The translations under genes were made by a program, and so were the position numbers. A stretch of 64,000 nucleotides of DNA from Verrucosispora sioxanthis (lineage in GTDB: Bacteria; Actinomycetota; Actinomycetes; Mycobacteriales; Micromonosporaceae). Positions within the stretch are counted from its first letter, which is position 1, and each line of letters opens with the position of its first letter. Below, in pieces: positions 8,206 through 16,933 of the stretch. The notes below the pieces were generated by a model. That model did no database searches. It worked only from the letters and a program-made list of their open reading frames with translations, and was not told the origin of the DNA. The stretch is taken from the NCBI RefSeq assembly GCF_010560025.1, contig NZ_SAIY01000003.1:1-64000 (forward strand). The letters are read 5' to 3'.

Positions 8206-8442
8206 ATGCAAGAGGTGCGGCTGTCGGAGGACGAGGCGCGGGTGTACGACGCCGTGGCGGCCCTGGAGGCCCGCGGCCAGGTACCGTACCCCGACATGAT
8301 CGCCCAGGAGTGTGGACTGACCGAAGAGCAGTTGCAGACCCCCCTGCACCTGCTGACCGAGAAGAACCTGCTGCACCGGGAGGACTCGCCGATGGCCGGC
8401 CTGGACTTCGGCCCTCGATTCTGCGCGCAGCAGTTGGCATGA
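8206..8442 (+). CDS. Small winged-helix-like hypothetical protein
   Basis: A 78-aa protein with a strong ribosome site (GAGGAGG, 6 nt before the ATG). The first 25 residues form a helix with an ExEARVYDAVAAL pattern. MIAQECGLTEEQLQTPLHLLTEKNLL then reads like a helix-turn-helix plus wing start, as in small MarR/ArsR-like or RNA-polymerase-associated wHTH proteins. No named family recognised. The MFS transporter gene follows 46 nt downstream, so it could regulate that pump. Confidence 0.75.
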   Translation: MQEVRLSEDEARVYDAVAALEARGQVPYPDMIAQECGLTEEQLQTPLHLLTEKNLLHREDSPMAGLDFGPRFCAQQLA

Positions 8443-8488
8443 CCGGCAACCGCACACGTCGACCGGCGCCACGGCGTCGGACCGCCGG

Positions 8489-9967
8489 TTGAACCCCGCG
8501 AAGTCCAGCGGTCCGACGGGATCCGAGGCGACGTCGTACGAGCGGCGCCGCTGGCAGGCGCTCGGGGTGGGACTGGTCGCGGCGTTCATGACGCTGCTCG
8601 ACATCAGCATCGTCAACGTCGCCCTACCGTCCCTGGAGCGTGCCCTGCGGGCCGATCCGAGCGACCTGCAATGGGTGCTGTCCGGGTACGCGCTGAGCTT
8701 CGGCCTGGTCCTCGTGCCGGCGGGACGCTTCGGTGACGTCCGGGGGCGACGCAACGCGTTCGTCTTCGGCATCGCCCTGTTCACGCTGACCAGCGCGCTG
8801 GCCGGGCTGGCCCAGTCGCCCGGTTGGCTGGTCGCCGCCCGGCTGCTGCAGGGTGCCGCCGCCGGAGTGGTGAACCCGCAGGTGACGGGCCTGATCCAGC
8901 AGTTGTTCGCCGCACCCGAACGGGGTCGACCCTTCGGTTGGCTCGGTGCCACCATCGGCATCTCCACCGCGATCGGTCCGTTGCTCGGTGGCCTGCTGAT
9001 CGCCGCCGGCGGCCCGGACCACGGCTGGCGGTGGGTCTTCTTCGTCAACGTGCCGGTCGGCATCGTCGCGGTACTGCTCGGCTGGCGGTTGCTGCCCGGC
9101 CGGGTCACCCCACGCGGTGCGCGACGCCGGTTCGACCCCGTCGGGGTGCTGCTGCTCGGCGTCGGCGTGACCCTCGTGCTGCTGCCGCTGGTGCAGCGCG
9201 AACAGTGGCCCGGCGCGACGAAGTGGTTGCTGCTGCCCGTCGGCCTGGCCATCCTCACCGGCTTCGTCGCCTGGGAGCGCCGCTACGCCCGACACGGCCC
9301 GCCGCTGTTCGACGTCCGCCTGTTCAGGCACCGGTCGTACGCCCTCGGCTCGACGATCGCGCTGCTCTACTTCGGCGGGTTCACCGCGACCTTCTTCATC
9401 TTCACCCTGTACCTGCAGAACGGGCGTGGCTACAGCGCCCTGGTCGCCGGTGCGGCGATCACCCCGTTCGCGCTCGGCTCCGCCGTCGCGTCCGCCGTCG
9501 GCGGGCGGCTGGTCAACCGGTACGGCCGCCCCCTGGTCGCCGTCGGGCTGGTCGGCGTGGTGACCGGTCTCGGTCTCGCGGCGCTGGCCATCGAGCTGGC
9601 ACCGAAAGCGCCGGTGCCCTGGGTGACCGCGCTGCCGCTGCTGCTCGCCGGCATCGGCAGTGGCCTGGTGATCGCGCCCAACCAGACGCTCACCCTGACG
9701 GAGGTGCCGGTTCCGCAGGCCGGCAGTGGTGCCGGGATGTTGCAGACCGGGCAGCGGATCGGTTCGGCCGCCGGGATCGCGGTGGTCGGCGCGGTCTTCT
9801 TCTCCGCACTCGCCGACGGCGCGGACGCCTGGTCGAGAGCGTTCGAACGGTCGCTGCTCACCTCGGCCGCGATCATCGCGCTGGCCCTGGTGGCGGCCAC
9901 CGTCGACATCGTCGCCAACCACCGTCGCGGCCGGCCCCGCGAGCGGGGCCGGCCGGTCGGTCGGTGA
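8489..9967 (+). CDS. MFS multidrug transporter (DHA2/EmrB-QacA type, 14 TM)
   Basis: A 492-aa membrane protein with about 14 hydrophobic segments. TM1 carries LLDISIVNVALP, the DHA2 motif. The loop after TM2 has GRFGDVRGRR (motif A), and TM5 has GATIGISTAIGPLLGG (motif C of antiporters), so it is a proton-driven exporter. The TTG start at 8489 is the only one that keeps the first helix; no clear ribosome site is visible, so the start is uncertain. The protein ends with a basic tail that overlaps a terminator-like hairpin. Confidence 0.9.
   Translation: MNPAKSSGPTGSEATSYERRRWQALGVGLVAAFMTLLDISIVNVALPSLERALRADPSDLQWVLSGYALSFGLVLVPAGRFGDVRGRRNAFVFGIALFTLTSALAGLAQSPGWLVAARLLQGAAAGVVNPQVTGLIQQLFAAPERGRPFGWLGATIGISTAIGPLLGGLLIAAGGPDHGWRWVFFVNVPVGIVAVLLGWRLLPGRVTPRGARRRFDPVGVLLLGVGVTLVLLPLVQREQWPGATKWLLLPVGLAILTGFVAWERRYARHGPPLFDVRLFRHRSYALGSTIALLYFGGFTATFFIFTLYLQNGRGYSALVAGAAITPFALGSAVASAVGGRLVNRYGRPLVAVGLVGVVTGLGLAALAIELAPKAPVPWVTALPLLLAGIGSGLVIAPNQTLTLTEVPVPQAGSGAGMLQTGQRIGSAAGIAVVGAVFFSALADGADAWSRAFERSLLTSAAIIALALVAATVDIVANHRRGRPRERGRPVGR
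9929..9954. terminator. Bidirectional hairpin between convergent MFS and lysozyme-like genes
   Basis: GGCCGGCCCCGC and GCGGGGCCGGCC (12-bp arms, 2-nt centre) lie inside the last codons of the MFS gene and 23 nt from the end of the minus-strand gene. Likely shared by both. Confidence 0.6.
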
Positions 9968-9976
9968 TTGGCGAGA

Positions 9977-10675
9977 TCACCAGAGCTGGGAGACGATGTC
10001 CGCCGCCTGCTCCTCCCACTGCGCGTAGTGGAACGGGTAGGCCGACACCTGCACCGTCTGCGCGGCGGAGGTAAGCGGCAGATCGCGCCAGCCGCCGACG
10101 TTCTTCAGCGCCTCGAAGAAGACGGTCGAGGAGTACTCGGGATCCCGGATCTGGTCCACGCTGCCCCAGCCGGTGGACGGACGCTGCTGGAACAGGCCCT
10201 GCGAGTCGTGGTCGTTCCACGCGCCGAGGTGTCCGAGGTTGTAGAGCTTCGACTCCTGCAGGGCGGTGGCGATGCCGATCACGGCACCACGCTCACCGAC
10301 ACCGGTGCGCTTGGCCACCTCGATGATGGTCTTGGCGTTGTCCCGCTGCGCGTCGTCGAGCGGGACACGCGACTGGGCGCCCTGCACACCGTGCGGGATC
10401 AGCTCGTCGCGGGTCGGCTTCCCGGCTTCCGGCTGGTCGGTGCTGCCGGCGGTGGTCAGCCCGGACTCCACCGGCACACCGGTGCTGGTGCGACCGGTGG
10501 CCCGGTCGATCGCCGCGACCGCGCCGGAGTGCGGGCCGGTGGTGATCGGCGCGGCGACGGCGGTGGGGCCGAAGGCGAGTCCGGCGAGGGCGGTGGCGCC
10601 CACCACGCTGAGCGCGGTCTTCCGGTTCGGGATCGTCGCGATGGCCGGGAGCCATCGAGTGAAGTCCAGCTTCAC
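9977..10675 (-). CDS. Secreted lysozyme-like protein, diverged paralogue
   Basis: A 232-aa protein with an N-terminal export signal (hydrophobic run LSVVGATALAGLAFG, cleavage near AVAAP) and the same C-terminal domain as 3639-4241: IGIATALQESKLYNLGH, then HDSQGLFQQRPSTGWGS. The start is GTG at 10675 with GAAAGGG 8 nt upstream. The leader and promoter do not resemble the repeat copies, so this is an older duplication. Three paralogues within 37 kb suggest a locally expanded cell-wall hydrolase family. The peptidoglycan role is inferred. Confidence 0.85.
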   Translation of the reverse strand: MKLDFTRWLPAIATIPNRKTALSVVGATALAGLAFGPTAVAAPITTGPHSGAVAAIDRATGRTSTGVPVESGLTTAGSTDQPEAGKPTRDELIPHGVQGAQSRVPLDDAQRDNAKTIIEVAKRTGVGERGAVIGIATALQESKLYNLGHLGAWNDHDSQGLFQQRPSTGWGSVDQIRDPEYSSTVFFEALKNVGGWRDLPLTSAAQTVQVSAYPFHYAQWEEQAADIVSQLW

Positions 10676-10883
10676 GATGGTTGCCCTTTCGATCGGGTAC
10701 GAGCCGCTCGGGGTTGAGCCGCTCTCGGGGGCTGCACGGGGCCGGCGACGTTTGCCGACCGGCACTATGGGGGACACAACTCGGCTGGCATGTCCGCCAT
10801 TCCGGAAATGCTGTGATCGTGGTCGGCTGCGACCCAGGTCACGACGGGGGCATGCCCAGCGGGGCACGAAACGGACGGCCGCC

Positions 10884-11985
10884 TCAGACCTCGTACGGGG
10901 CTCCGAAGCGCACCAGAACGTGCCAGAGCTGCTTGAGGTGCTGCATCGTGTCCGGGATCGGGCCACGATCGGCCCATCGGCCCGGGTCGGTCACCACCGA
11001 CGCGGCGGCCCGGCCGATCAGTGCGGCGTGCAGCGGCTCGCCCGCGCTGGCGAACTCGGCGTGCACCCGGGCCGCCAGCGGTGGGATCGCCGGCCCCGGA
11101 ACTCGGCGTCCACCCGTCCACCGGCAGCGCGAAGCCGCCGTGCCAGCGGATCGGAAAGCCGTACCGGTCGGCGGCGGCGCGCAGCACAGCCTCGGTGTCG
11201 GTGCCCCGGAACGAGGGATCGACGACCAGGTCCAGCACGTCCCGATCCAACCGCACCTCGCCGTGCACCTGGGCCTCGACGTAGTCGTCGAGGGCGCGGC
11301 CGGCGGCCCGGGGCGCCGCGGCCAGCGCCTCCCGACGGCGCAGCAGCTCACCGGTGAGGGTCACCAGATCTGTACCGGGCCGGCCCAGACACACGCCGGT
11401 GTCGACGGTCGCGGCGATCAGGGCGGCCAGCACCGGCTCGACCACGTCGACCGTGCCGACGTCGCGCGGTCCGAGGTGGCTGTCGCCGAAGCAGAAGGTG
11501 GTGCGGGCCAGCACCTCGGGGCGCAGCCGCAGGTGACAGGAGCCGAACCGGGGACAGGCACCGTCGGGATGGTCGAGCAGGTTCAGGCCGCCGTACTTCG
11601 GCCGCTCCGCCGGGCCGACGCCCGGTCGCTGGTAGGCGCCGCCGAACAGACGCTCCTCCCAGCGGTCGCGGTCACCGCCCCGGTAGGCGGTGAGGCCGCC
11701 GTTGGAGATCCGCGTCTCGAACTGGTTGCGGTAGACCCCCTCGGTGGCGAGCGCCTCGGCGACCGTGCGGCCGTCGGCCCGCAGCCGGTCCGGATGGAAG
11801 TTGAGGGTGACCCGCCCCTGCCGGCCGATCGCCGCGACCAGCCGCTCCGGTTCGTGGCGTACGCCGGTGCGGGCCAACGCCCGCCCGATCACGGCCAGCG
11901 CGGTGGGGCGGTCTCGCAGTGCCACCGCGCGTACGTGGCGCAGTGCCGCCCGTTGGGCGGCGGTCAGCGTCGGATCACCGGACAT
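10884..11985 (-). pseudogene. DUF3626-family protein, interrupted by a frameshift
   Basis: Translation from ATG 11985 gives a DUF3626-like protein (LNFHPDRL, RTTFCFGDSHLGP, RWHGGFALPVDGW). The family sequence then moves to the next frame at a run of four G (minus strand) at 11097-11094 and continues as AARVHAEFASAGEPLHAALIG to a stop at 10884. Removing one G restores a single frame of about 366 codons. Without correction the first frame runs on to 10765. Function unknown; DUF3626 proteins have been linked to toxin-like folds but I cannot confirm that. It may be a sequencing error rather than a real mutation. Confidence 0.75.
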
Positions 11986-12078
11986 GCCGGCAGTCTCGTG
12001 GCAACCGGCTCCTCCTCGCAGCCCCGTTTCCGGGCCGCCGCCCCGACAGCGGCTCGGACCGCCCACCGGGCACCGAGC

Positions 12079-12708
12079 TCAGTGCCCCCGGGCCAGCCAC
12101 TGGGGTAGCTGTGGAGCCTCGGCCCCGATGGTGGTGCTGTCGCCGTGCCCGGTGTGCACGATCGTGTCCGGCGCGAGGGTGAGCAGCCGCTCGCGGATCG
12201 AGTCGACGATGGTGCCGAAGTCGCTGTACGAGCGACCGGTGGCGCCCGGCCCGCCGGCGAACAGGGTGTCGCCGGTGAAGACGACGGTCAGCTCGGGGGC
12301 GTGCAGGCAGCACGCGCCGGGACTGTGCCCGGGGGTGTGCACCACGGTCAGCGCGGTGCCACCCACCTCAATGGTCTGACCGTCGTCGAGGGTGCCGCCC
12401 GGTGGTTCGTCCGGATGCACCAGATCCCACAGCACGCGGTCGGCGGGATGCAGCAGCACCGGGGCGCCGGTGGCGCGGGACAACGCCGGGGCGACCCGGA
12501 CGTGGTCGTCGTGGGCGTGCGTGGCGACGATCGCGGTCACCCGCCGCCCGGCCACCACCTCGACGATGGCGTCGACGTCGTGCGGAGCGTCGATCACGAC
12601 GCACTCGGTGTCGTCACCGACCACCCACACGTTGTTGTCCACGTCGAAGGTCTGACCGTCGAGGGAGAAGGTGCCGGAGGTGACCGCGTGGTCGATGCGG
12701 GCGGCCAT
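12079..12708 (-). CDS. MBL-fold hydrolase of mycothiol formaldehyde pathway
   Basis: A 209-aa metallo-beta-lactamase-fold protein. The metal motif THAHDDH is complete, with His in HTPGHSPG, Asp in FTGDTLFAGG and the last His in HTGHGD: a glyoxalase II-like thioesterase layout. Its ATG overlaps the mscR stop (TGATG at 12710-12706), so it is made together with the formaldehyde dehydrogenase. In actinomycetes this pairing suggests hydrolysis of S-formylmycothiol to formate and mycothiol. Confidence 0.88.
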   Translation of the reverse strand: MAARIDHAVTSGTFSLDGQTFDVDNNVWVVGDDTECVVIDAPHDVDAIVEVVAGRRVTAIVATHAHDDHVRVAPALSRATGAPVLLHPADRVLWDLVHPDEPPGGTLDDGQTIEVGGTALTVVHTPGHSPGACCLHAPELTVVFTGDTLFAGGPGATGRSYSDFGTIVDSIRERLLTLAPDTIVHTGHGDSTTIGAEAPQLPQWLARGH

Positions 12709-13793
12709 CAGAAAACCACCACCGAGCGGAGCACGTCGCCCCGGTGCATCCGGGCGAACGCCTCCTCCACCCCGTCCAGGCCGATCTCCTCGGTGACGAA
12801 GGCGTCCAGGTCGAGGCGGCCCTGCAGGTACAGCTCGGTGAGCATCGGGAAGTCCCGGCTGGGCAGGCAGTCGCCGTACCAGCTGGACTTGAGGGCGCCA
12901 CCACGGCCGAAGACGTCGAGCAGAGGCAACTCGATACGCATCTTTGGCGTGGGCACGCCGACCAGCACGACGGTGCCGGCCAGGTCGCGGGCGTAGAAGG
13001 CCTGCTTCCAGGTCTCCGGCCGGCCGACCGCGTCGATCACCACGTCGGCGCCGAAACCGCCGGTCGCCGCCTGGATCTCCGCCACCGGGTCGGCCTCCGA
13101 GGCGTTGACAGTGTGGGTGGCGCCGAACCGGCGGGCCCAGTCGAGTTTGCGGGAGTCGGTGTCGACCGCGATGATCGTCGTCGCTCCGGCCAGGGCCGCG
13201 CCAGCCACCGCCGCGTCGCCGACGCCCCCGCAGCCGATCACCGCCACCGAGTCGCCGCGGGTCACCCCGCCAGTGTTCATCGCCGCGCCGAGGCCCGCCA
13301 TCACCCCACAGCCGAGCAACCCGACGGCGGCCGGCCGGGCCGCCGGGTCCACCCTGGTGCACTGGCCGGCGTGGACCAGGGTCTTCTCGGCGAAGGCGCC
13401 GATGCCGAGCGCCGGGGCGAGTTCGGTGCCGTCGGTGAGGGTCATCTTCCGGGCGGCGTTGTGGGTGGCGAAGCAGTACCACGGGCGACCGCGCCGGCAG
13501 GCCCGGCACACCCCGCAGACGGCCCGCCAGTTGAGCACCACGAAGTCACCGGGTGCGACACCGTCCACACCCTCGCCGACCTGCTCGACGATGCCGGCGG
13601 CCTCATGGCCGAGCAGGAACGGGTAGTCGTCGTTGATGCCACCCTCGCGGTAGTGCAGGTCGGTGTGGCAGACACCGCACGACTGCACCCGGACCACCGC
13701 CTCGCCCGGACCGGGGTCGGGCACCACGATCTCGGTGACCTCGACGGGCGCGCCCTTGCTGCGCGAGATGACTCCTCGTACCTGCTGGCTCAC
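12708..13793 (-). CDS. mscR: S-(hydroxymethyl)mycothiol dehydrogenase (formaldehyde dehydrogenase)
   Basis: A 361-aa zinc-dependent MDR alcohol dehydrogenase. Catalytic-zinc residues are Cys in [10 protein letters not shown] and His in LLGHEAAG. Structural-zinc cysteines lie in [15 protein letters not shown], and the NAD fold is [14 protein letters not shown]. The sequence closely matches mycothiol-dependent formaldehyde dehydrogenases, which oxidise the formaldehyde-mycothiol adduct to S-formylmycothiol. It is cotranscribed with the MBL hydrolase downstream. Confidence 0.92.
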   Translation of the reverse strand: MSQQVRGVISRSKGAPVEVTEIVVPDPGPGEAVVRVQSCGVCHTDLHYREGGINDDYPFLLGHEAAGIVEQVGEGVDGVAPGDFVVLNWRAVCGVCRACRRGRPWYCFATHNAARKMTLTDGTELAPALGIGAFAEKTLVHAGQCTRVDPAARPAAVGLLGCGVMAGLGAAMNTGGVTRGDSVAVIGCGGVGDAAVAGAALAGATTIIAVDTDSRKLDWARRFGATHTVNASEADPVAEIQAATGGFGADVVIDAVGRPETWKQAFYARDLAGTVVLVGVPTPKMRIELPLLDVFGRGGALKSSWYGDCLPSRDFPMLTELYLQGRLDLDAFVTEEIGLDGVEEAFARMHRGDVLRSVVVF

Positions 13794-13981
13794 GCTGTCC
13801 TCCTACTCCGCACCGGCCCGCGGCCCCGCCGTCGCCGCAGGGCGGCGGCTGCCACCTTCGCCTCCGGTGGCGAACCTACCGCCGCGACGACGGAACGGCA
13901 CCGCTTCACCACCGGCGACGGCGCGGACGGCAGCGGGTGCGGCGATCCGACCCGGCACACCGGTGGTGTGGTGGGGCGAGC

Positions 13982-15466
13982 CTACGCATCGACGGCGCTG
14001 CGTCGCGACGCGCCGGCCCGGTCGAACCGGATGGTGGCGTCGGTCAGCCGTCCGTACCGCATGGGCAGCAGGTCGCGCAGGTAGTTCTGGTGCAGCCGCC
14101 AGGGTGCCCGGGTGCCCTGGCGGGGCAGCCGCGCGACACCGCGCCGCACGTACCCGGAGGTGAGGCCGATCAACGGGGTACGCGGGCCCGGTGGCGGGGC
14201 GAGCGGGGTGACGATCTGGGTTCCGGTGCGGTCCAGGTGACGCAACAGCCGGCACACGTAGCCGGCCACCAGGTCGGCCTTGAGGGTCCAGGAGGCGTTG
14301 GTGTAGCCGATCGTCATGGCGAAGTTCGGCACCCCGGAGAGCATCATGCCCTGGTACGCGACGGTCTCCGGCAGATCCACGTCCGTCCCGTCCACCCGCA
14401 GGGTGATCCCGCCGAGGGCGAGCAGGTCCAGCCCGGTGGCGGTGACCACCACGTCGGCGGGCAGCTCCCGACCGGAGGCGAGCCGGATGCCCTGGGCGGT
14501 GAAGGTCGCCACGGTGTCGGTGACGATCTCGGCCCGCCCGTCGGAGAGCACGGTGAACAGGTCACCGTCCGGAACCACGCACAGCCGCTGGTCCCACGGG
14601 TCGTAGCGGGGGGTGAAGTGGCTTTCGACGTCGAAGCCGGTGGGCAGCCGGCGCGCCGCCGCGCGACGCAGCAGCCCGCGTACCAGGCCGGGGGCGCGCC
14701 GGCTGAGCTGATAGTTGGCCGTGGCGAGCAGGATGTTCTTCCACCGCACGGTCTGGTGGGCCAGGTGCGCCGGCAGCAGCCGCCGCAGCGCGTCGGCGAT
14801 CCGGTCGCGGGAGGACAGCGGCAGCAGGTACGTCGGCGAGCGTTGCAGCATGGTCACCCGTGCCGCCTGTCGGGCCAGCGCCGGCACCAGCGTCACGGCG
14901 GTGGCGCCGCTGCCGATCACCACCACCCGACAACCGGTGAGGTCGAGGCCGGCGGGCCAGTGCTGCGGGTGCACGATCCGGCCGGTGAACCGGTCCTGGC
15001 CGGTGAAATGCGGCGTGTGGCCGGCCTCGTACCGGTAGTAGCCGGTGCAGGCGTACAGGAAGGAGCAGGTCAGCACGACGGTGTCGGTGGTGTCCTCGCG
15101 GTGGACGTGCACCGTCCAGCGTGCCTGGTGGCTGTCCCATTCGGCCCGTTGCACCCGGTGCCGGAGCCGGATGTGTCGGGTGACGTCGTGCTCGTCGGCG
15201 GTACGACGCAGGTAGTCGCGGATGGTGTCGCCGTCGGCCAGGCTCTTCGGGGCGGTCCACGGCGCGAACGAGTAGCCGAGGGTGAACATGTCCGAGTCCG
15301 ACCGCACGCCCGGGTAGCGGAACAGGTCCCAGGTGCCGCCGGTCGCGGCACGCGCCTCGAGCAGCGCGAAGGTTCGGCCCGGATGGCGGCGCCGGAGGTG
15401 GCAGGCGGCTCCGACACCGGACAGACCAGCGCCGACGATGAGCACGTCGACATGCTCTGGGGTCAT
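13982..15466 (-). CDS. EthA-like flavin monooxygenase (Baeyer-Villiger type)
   Basis: A 494-aa FAD/NADPH monooxygenase. The N-terminal FAD fold is IVGAGLSGVGAA, followed by GGTWDLFRYPGVRSDSDM. The Baeyer-Villiger fingerprint FTGRIVHPQHWP and the NADPH fold VVVIGSGATAVTL complete the layout. This is the EthA/MymA pattern, oxygenating ketones or thioethers. The physiological substrate is unknown. It is in the same direction as mscR but 188 nt upstream with a separate-looking leader. Confidence 0.88.
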   Translation of the reverse strand: MTPEHVDVLIVGAGLSGVGAACHLRRRHPGRTFALLEARAATGGTWDLFRYPGVRSDSDMFTLGYSFAPWTAPKSLADGDTIRDYLRRTADEHDVTRHIRLRHRVQRAEWDSHQARWTVHVHREDTTDTVVLTCSFLYACTGYYRYEAGHTPHFTGQDRFTGRIVHPQHWPAGLDLTGCRVVVIGSGATAVTLVPALARQAARVTMLQRSPTYLLPLSSRDRIADALRRLLPAHLAHQTVRWKNILLATANYQLSRRAPGLVRGLLRRAAARRLPTGFDVESHFTPRYDPWDQRLCVVPDGDLFTVLSDGRAEIVTDTVATFTAQGIRLASGRELPADVVVTATGLDLLALGGITLRVDGTDVDLPETVAYQGMMLSGVPNFAMTIGYTNASWTLKADLVAGYVCRLLRHLDRTGTQIVTPLAPPPGPRTPLIGLTSGYVRRGVARLPRQGTRAPWRLHQNYLRDLLPMRYGRLTDATIRFDRAGASRRSAVDA

Positions 15467-15529
15467 CTCGTCTCCCGCCCGTCCAGTGATGATCGGAACC
15501 CTATCGCCTGCGGCTGACGGGTTGCCGGG

Positions 15530-16180
15530 TCACGAGGTGAGCAGGGCCGCCGCCGCGTCGAGCAGCGCGAGTTCGGTCGAGCTCTGGGTGGGGTTGGCCC
15601 GCCGGATGGCCACGGCCTCGGCGACGAGCGGGGCGGCGTGGTCGCGCAGCGCGTACCGGTAGGCACGCTGCATCTCGTCGGCGCCCGCCGCCATCGGTTG
15701 ATCCGGGTCGACGGCGACCTGGGCGAGGATCAGGGCGGTCATCGCAACGTCCAGTCCGGGTGGACCGTGCCGGACGTTGCGCCAGTCGAGCAGCACCGGG
15801 CCGGCCGGGCTGAGGATGACGTTGTCCGGGTGCAGGTCCAGGTGCAGGATGCGCTCGCCGTCCGGGGCGCCGGGCAGCGGTGCGACGGCGTGCAGTCGGC
15901 GGTGCAGTCCGGCGAGGATGGCGGCTCCCGGTTCCACCTCGATCGTGCCCGCCGTCAGCGCCTGGAGCATCGTCGGTCCGGTCACCCGCTGCAGGACCAG
16001 GTCCGCACCGGCGGCCCGGTACACCAGGGGCACCGGGAACGCGGCGGCGTGCAGGTGGGACATGAACCGGGCCTCACCGGCCACGTCGGTGCCGTCGCGG
16101 TAGCGGCGCAGCACCCGGCCGTCGTCCAGGGCGTAGACGTCGGCGTCGCGACCGGCGGCGAAGGGAGTCGACGCTGCCAT
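15530..16180 (-). CDS. Small phosphotransferase (APH/choline kinase-like)
   Basis: A 216-aa kinase-fold protein. The catalytic loop is HLDLHPDN and the metal-binding motif LLDWRN; an N-terminal RDADVYALDDGRVLRR replaces the glycine-rich loop. It is shorter than aminoglycoside phosphotransferases. The substrate is unknown, and there is no evidence it confers resistance. Confidence 0.82.
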   Translation of the reverse strand: MAASTPFAAGRDADVYALDDGRVLRRYRDGTDVAGEARFMSHLHAAAFPVPLVYRAAGADLVLQRVTGPTMLQALTAGTIEVEPGAAILAGLHRRLHAVAPLPGAPDGERILHLDLHPDNVILSPAGPVLLDWRNVRHGPPGLDVAMTALILAQVAVDPDQPMAAGADEMQRAYRYALRDHAAPLVAEAVAIRRANPTQSSTELALLDAAAALLTS

Positions 16181-16264
16181 GGGCGGCAGGGTAATCGGCG
16201 GTGTCCAGGACCATGATGGACGGCGGGCCGGGCACTGAGCGTGGTTTCCCTGTGACAGGCTGGG

Positions 16265-16933
16265 ATGAGGATGAGGCCGCCGGAGGTGATGGTCACGTTA
16301 CGCACGCTCGACCTGGTTGCCGTGCCGGACATGTCGCCGCTCGACGTCGAGGTGGCCGTCGGCGCGACGGCTGCCGTGGTCGCCCCGCCCCGGCCGGCCA
16401 CCGCCGTGGCGCGGGTGGTGGCCGGGCTGGCCGCACCGGTCACCGGGCGGATCCTGGTCGGCGGTCGCGACGTCACCGACCTGCCTCCGTTGCGCCGCCG
16501 CATCGGGTACGTGCCGGCCGGCGGGGCTCTGCTGCCCCACCTCACGGTCGGGCGCAACATCTCCTACGGTCAGCGCCGTCGCCGGTGGGTGCGCGAGGTC
16601 GCCGAGAGTTGGGCGGCCCTCCTGGTCGACCGGCTCGAACTCGCCCCGACCCTGGGACTTCGCCCGCACCTGCTGTCCGAGGCGCAACGGTTCCGGGTCG
16701 CGCTCGCCCGGGCCATGGCCTGTCTGCCCGAGGTGCTGGTGGTCGACCTGCCGACCCCGATCGACGGGGTGCGCCTGCCGGACCTGCTCGACCGGGCGGC
16801 CCCACCGGACGACCCGGGCGTGACGGTGCTGCTCTGCTCGGCCGACGAGGAGGTGCTGGCCGGCGTGCGCACCCGGGTGCCGGTCGGTGACGACAGCCCG
16901 CCCGGTCCGGCCCGTCCGGCGGTGCGGTCATGA
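16265..16933 (+). CDS. Degenerate ABC transporter ATPase subunit lacking catalytic motifs
   Basis: A 222-aa protein with the order and spacing of a sugar ABC ATPase (GRILVGGRDVTDLPPLRRRIGY, LLPHLTVGRNI), but each catalytic element is altered. The Walker A position (about 40-47) reads APPRPATA, with no GKS/T. The Q-loop glutamine is absent. The signature is LSEAQRFRVALARAM, and Walker B ends VVDLPTPIDG without the catalytic Glu. It can hardly hydrolyse ATP. It overlaps the solute-binding gene by ATGA. Conservation of the fold with loss of chemistry suggests a structural or regulatory role. The start is uncertain: 16265, 16271 and 16289 are all possible. Confidence 0.75.
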   Translation: MRMRPPEVMVTLRTLDLVAVPDMSPLDVEVAVGATAAVVAPPRPATAVARVVAGLAAPVTGRILVGGRDVTDLPPLRRRIGYVPAGGALLPHLTVGRNISYGQRRRRWVREVAESWAALLVDRLELAPTLGLRPHLLSEAQRFRVALARAMACLPEVLVVDLPTPIDGVRLPDLLDRAAPPDDPGVTVLLCSADEEVLAGVRTRVPVGDDSPPGPARPAVRS

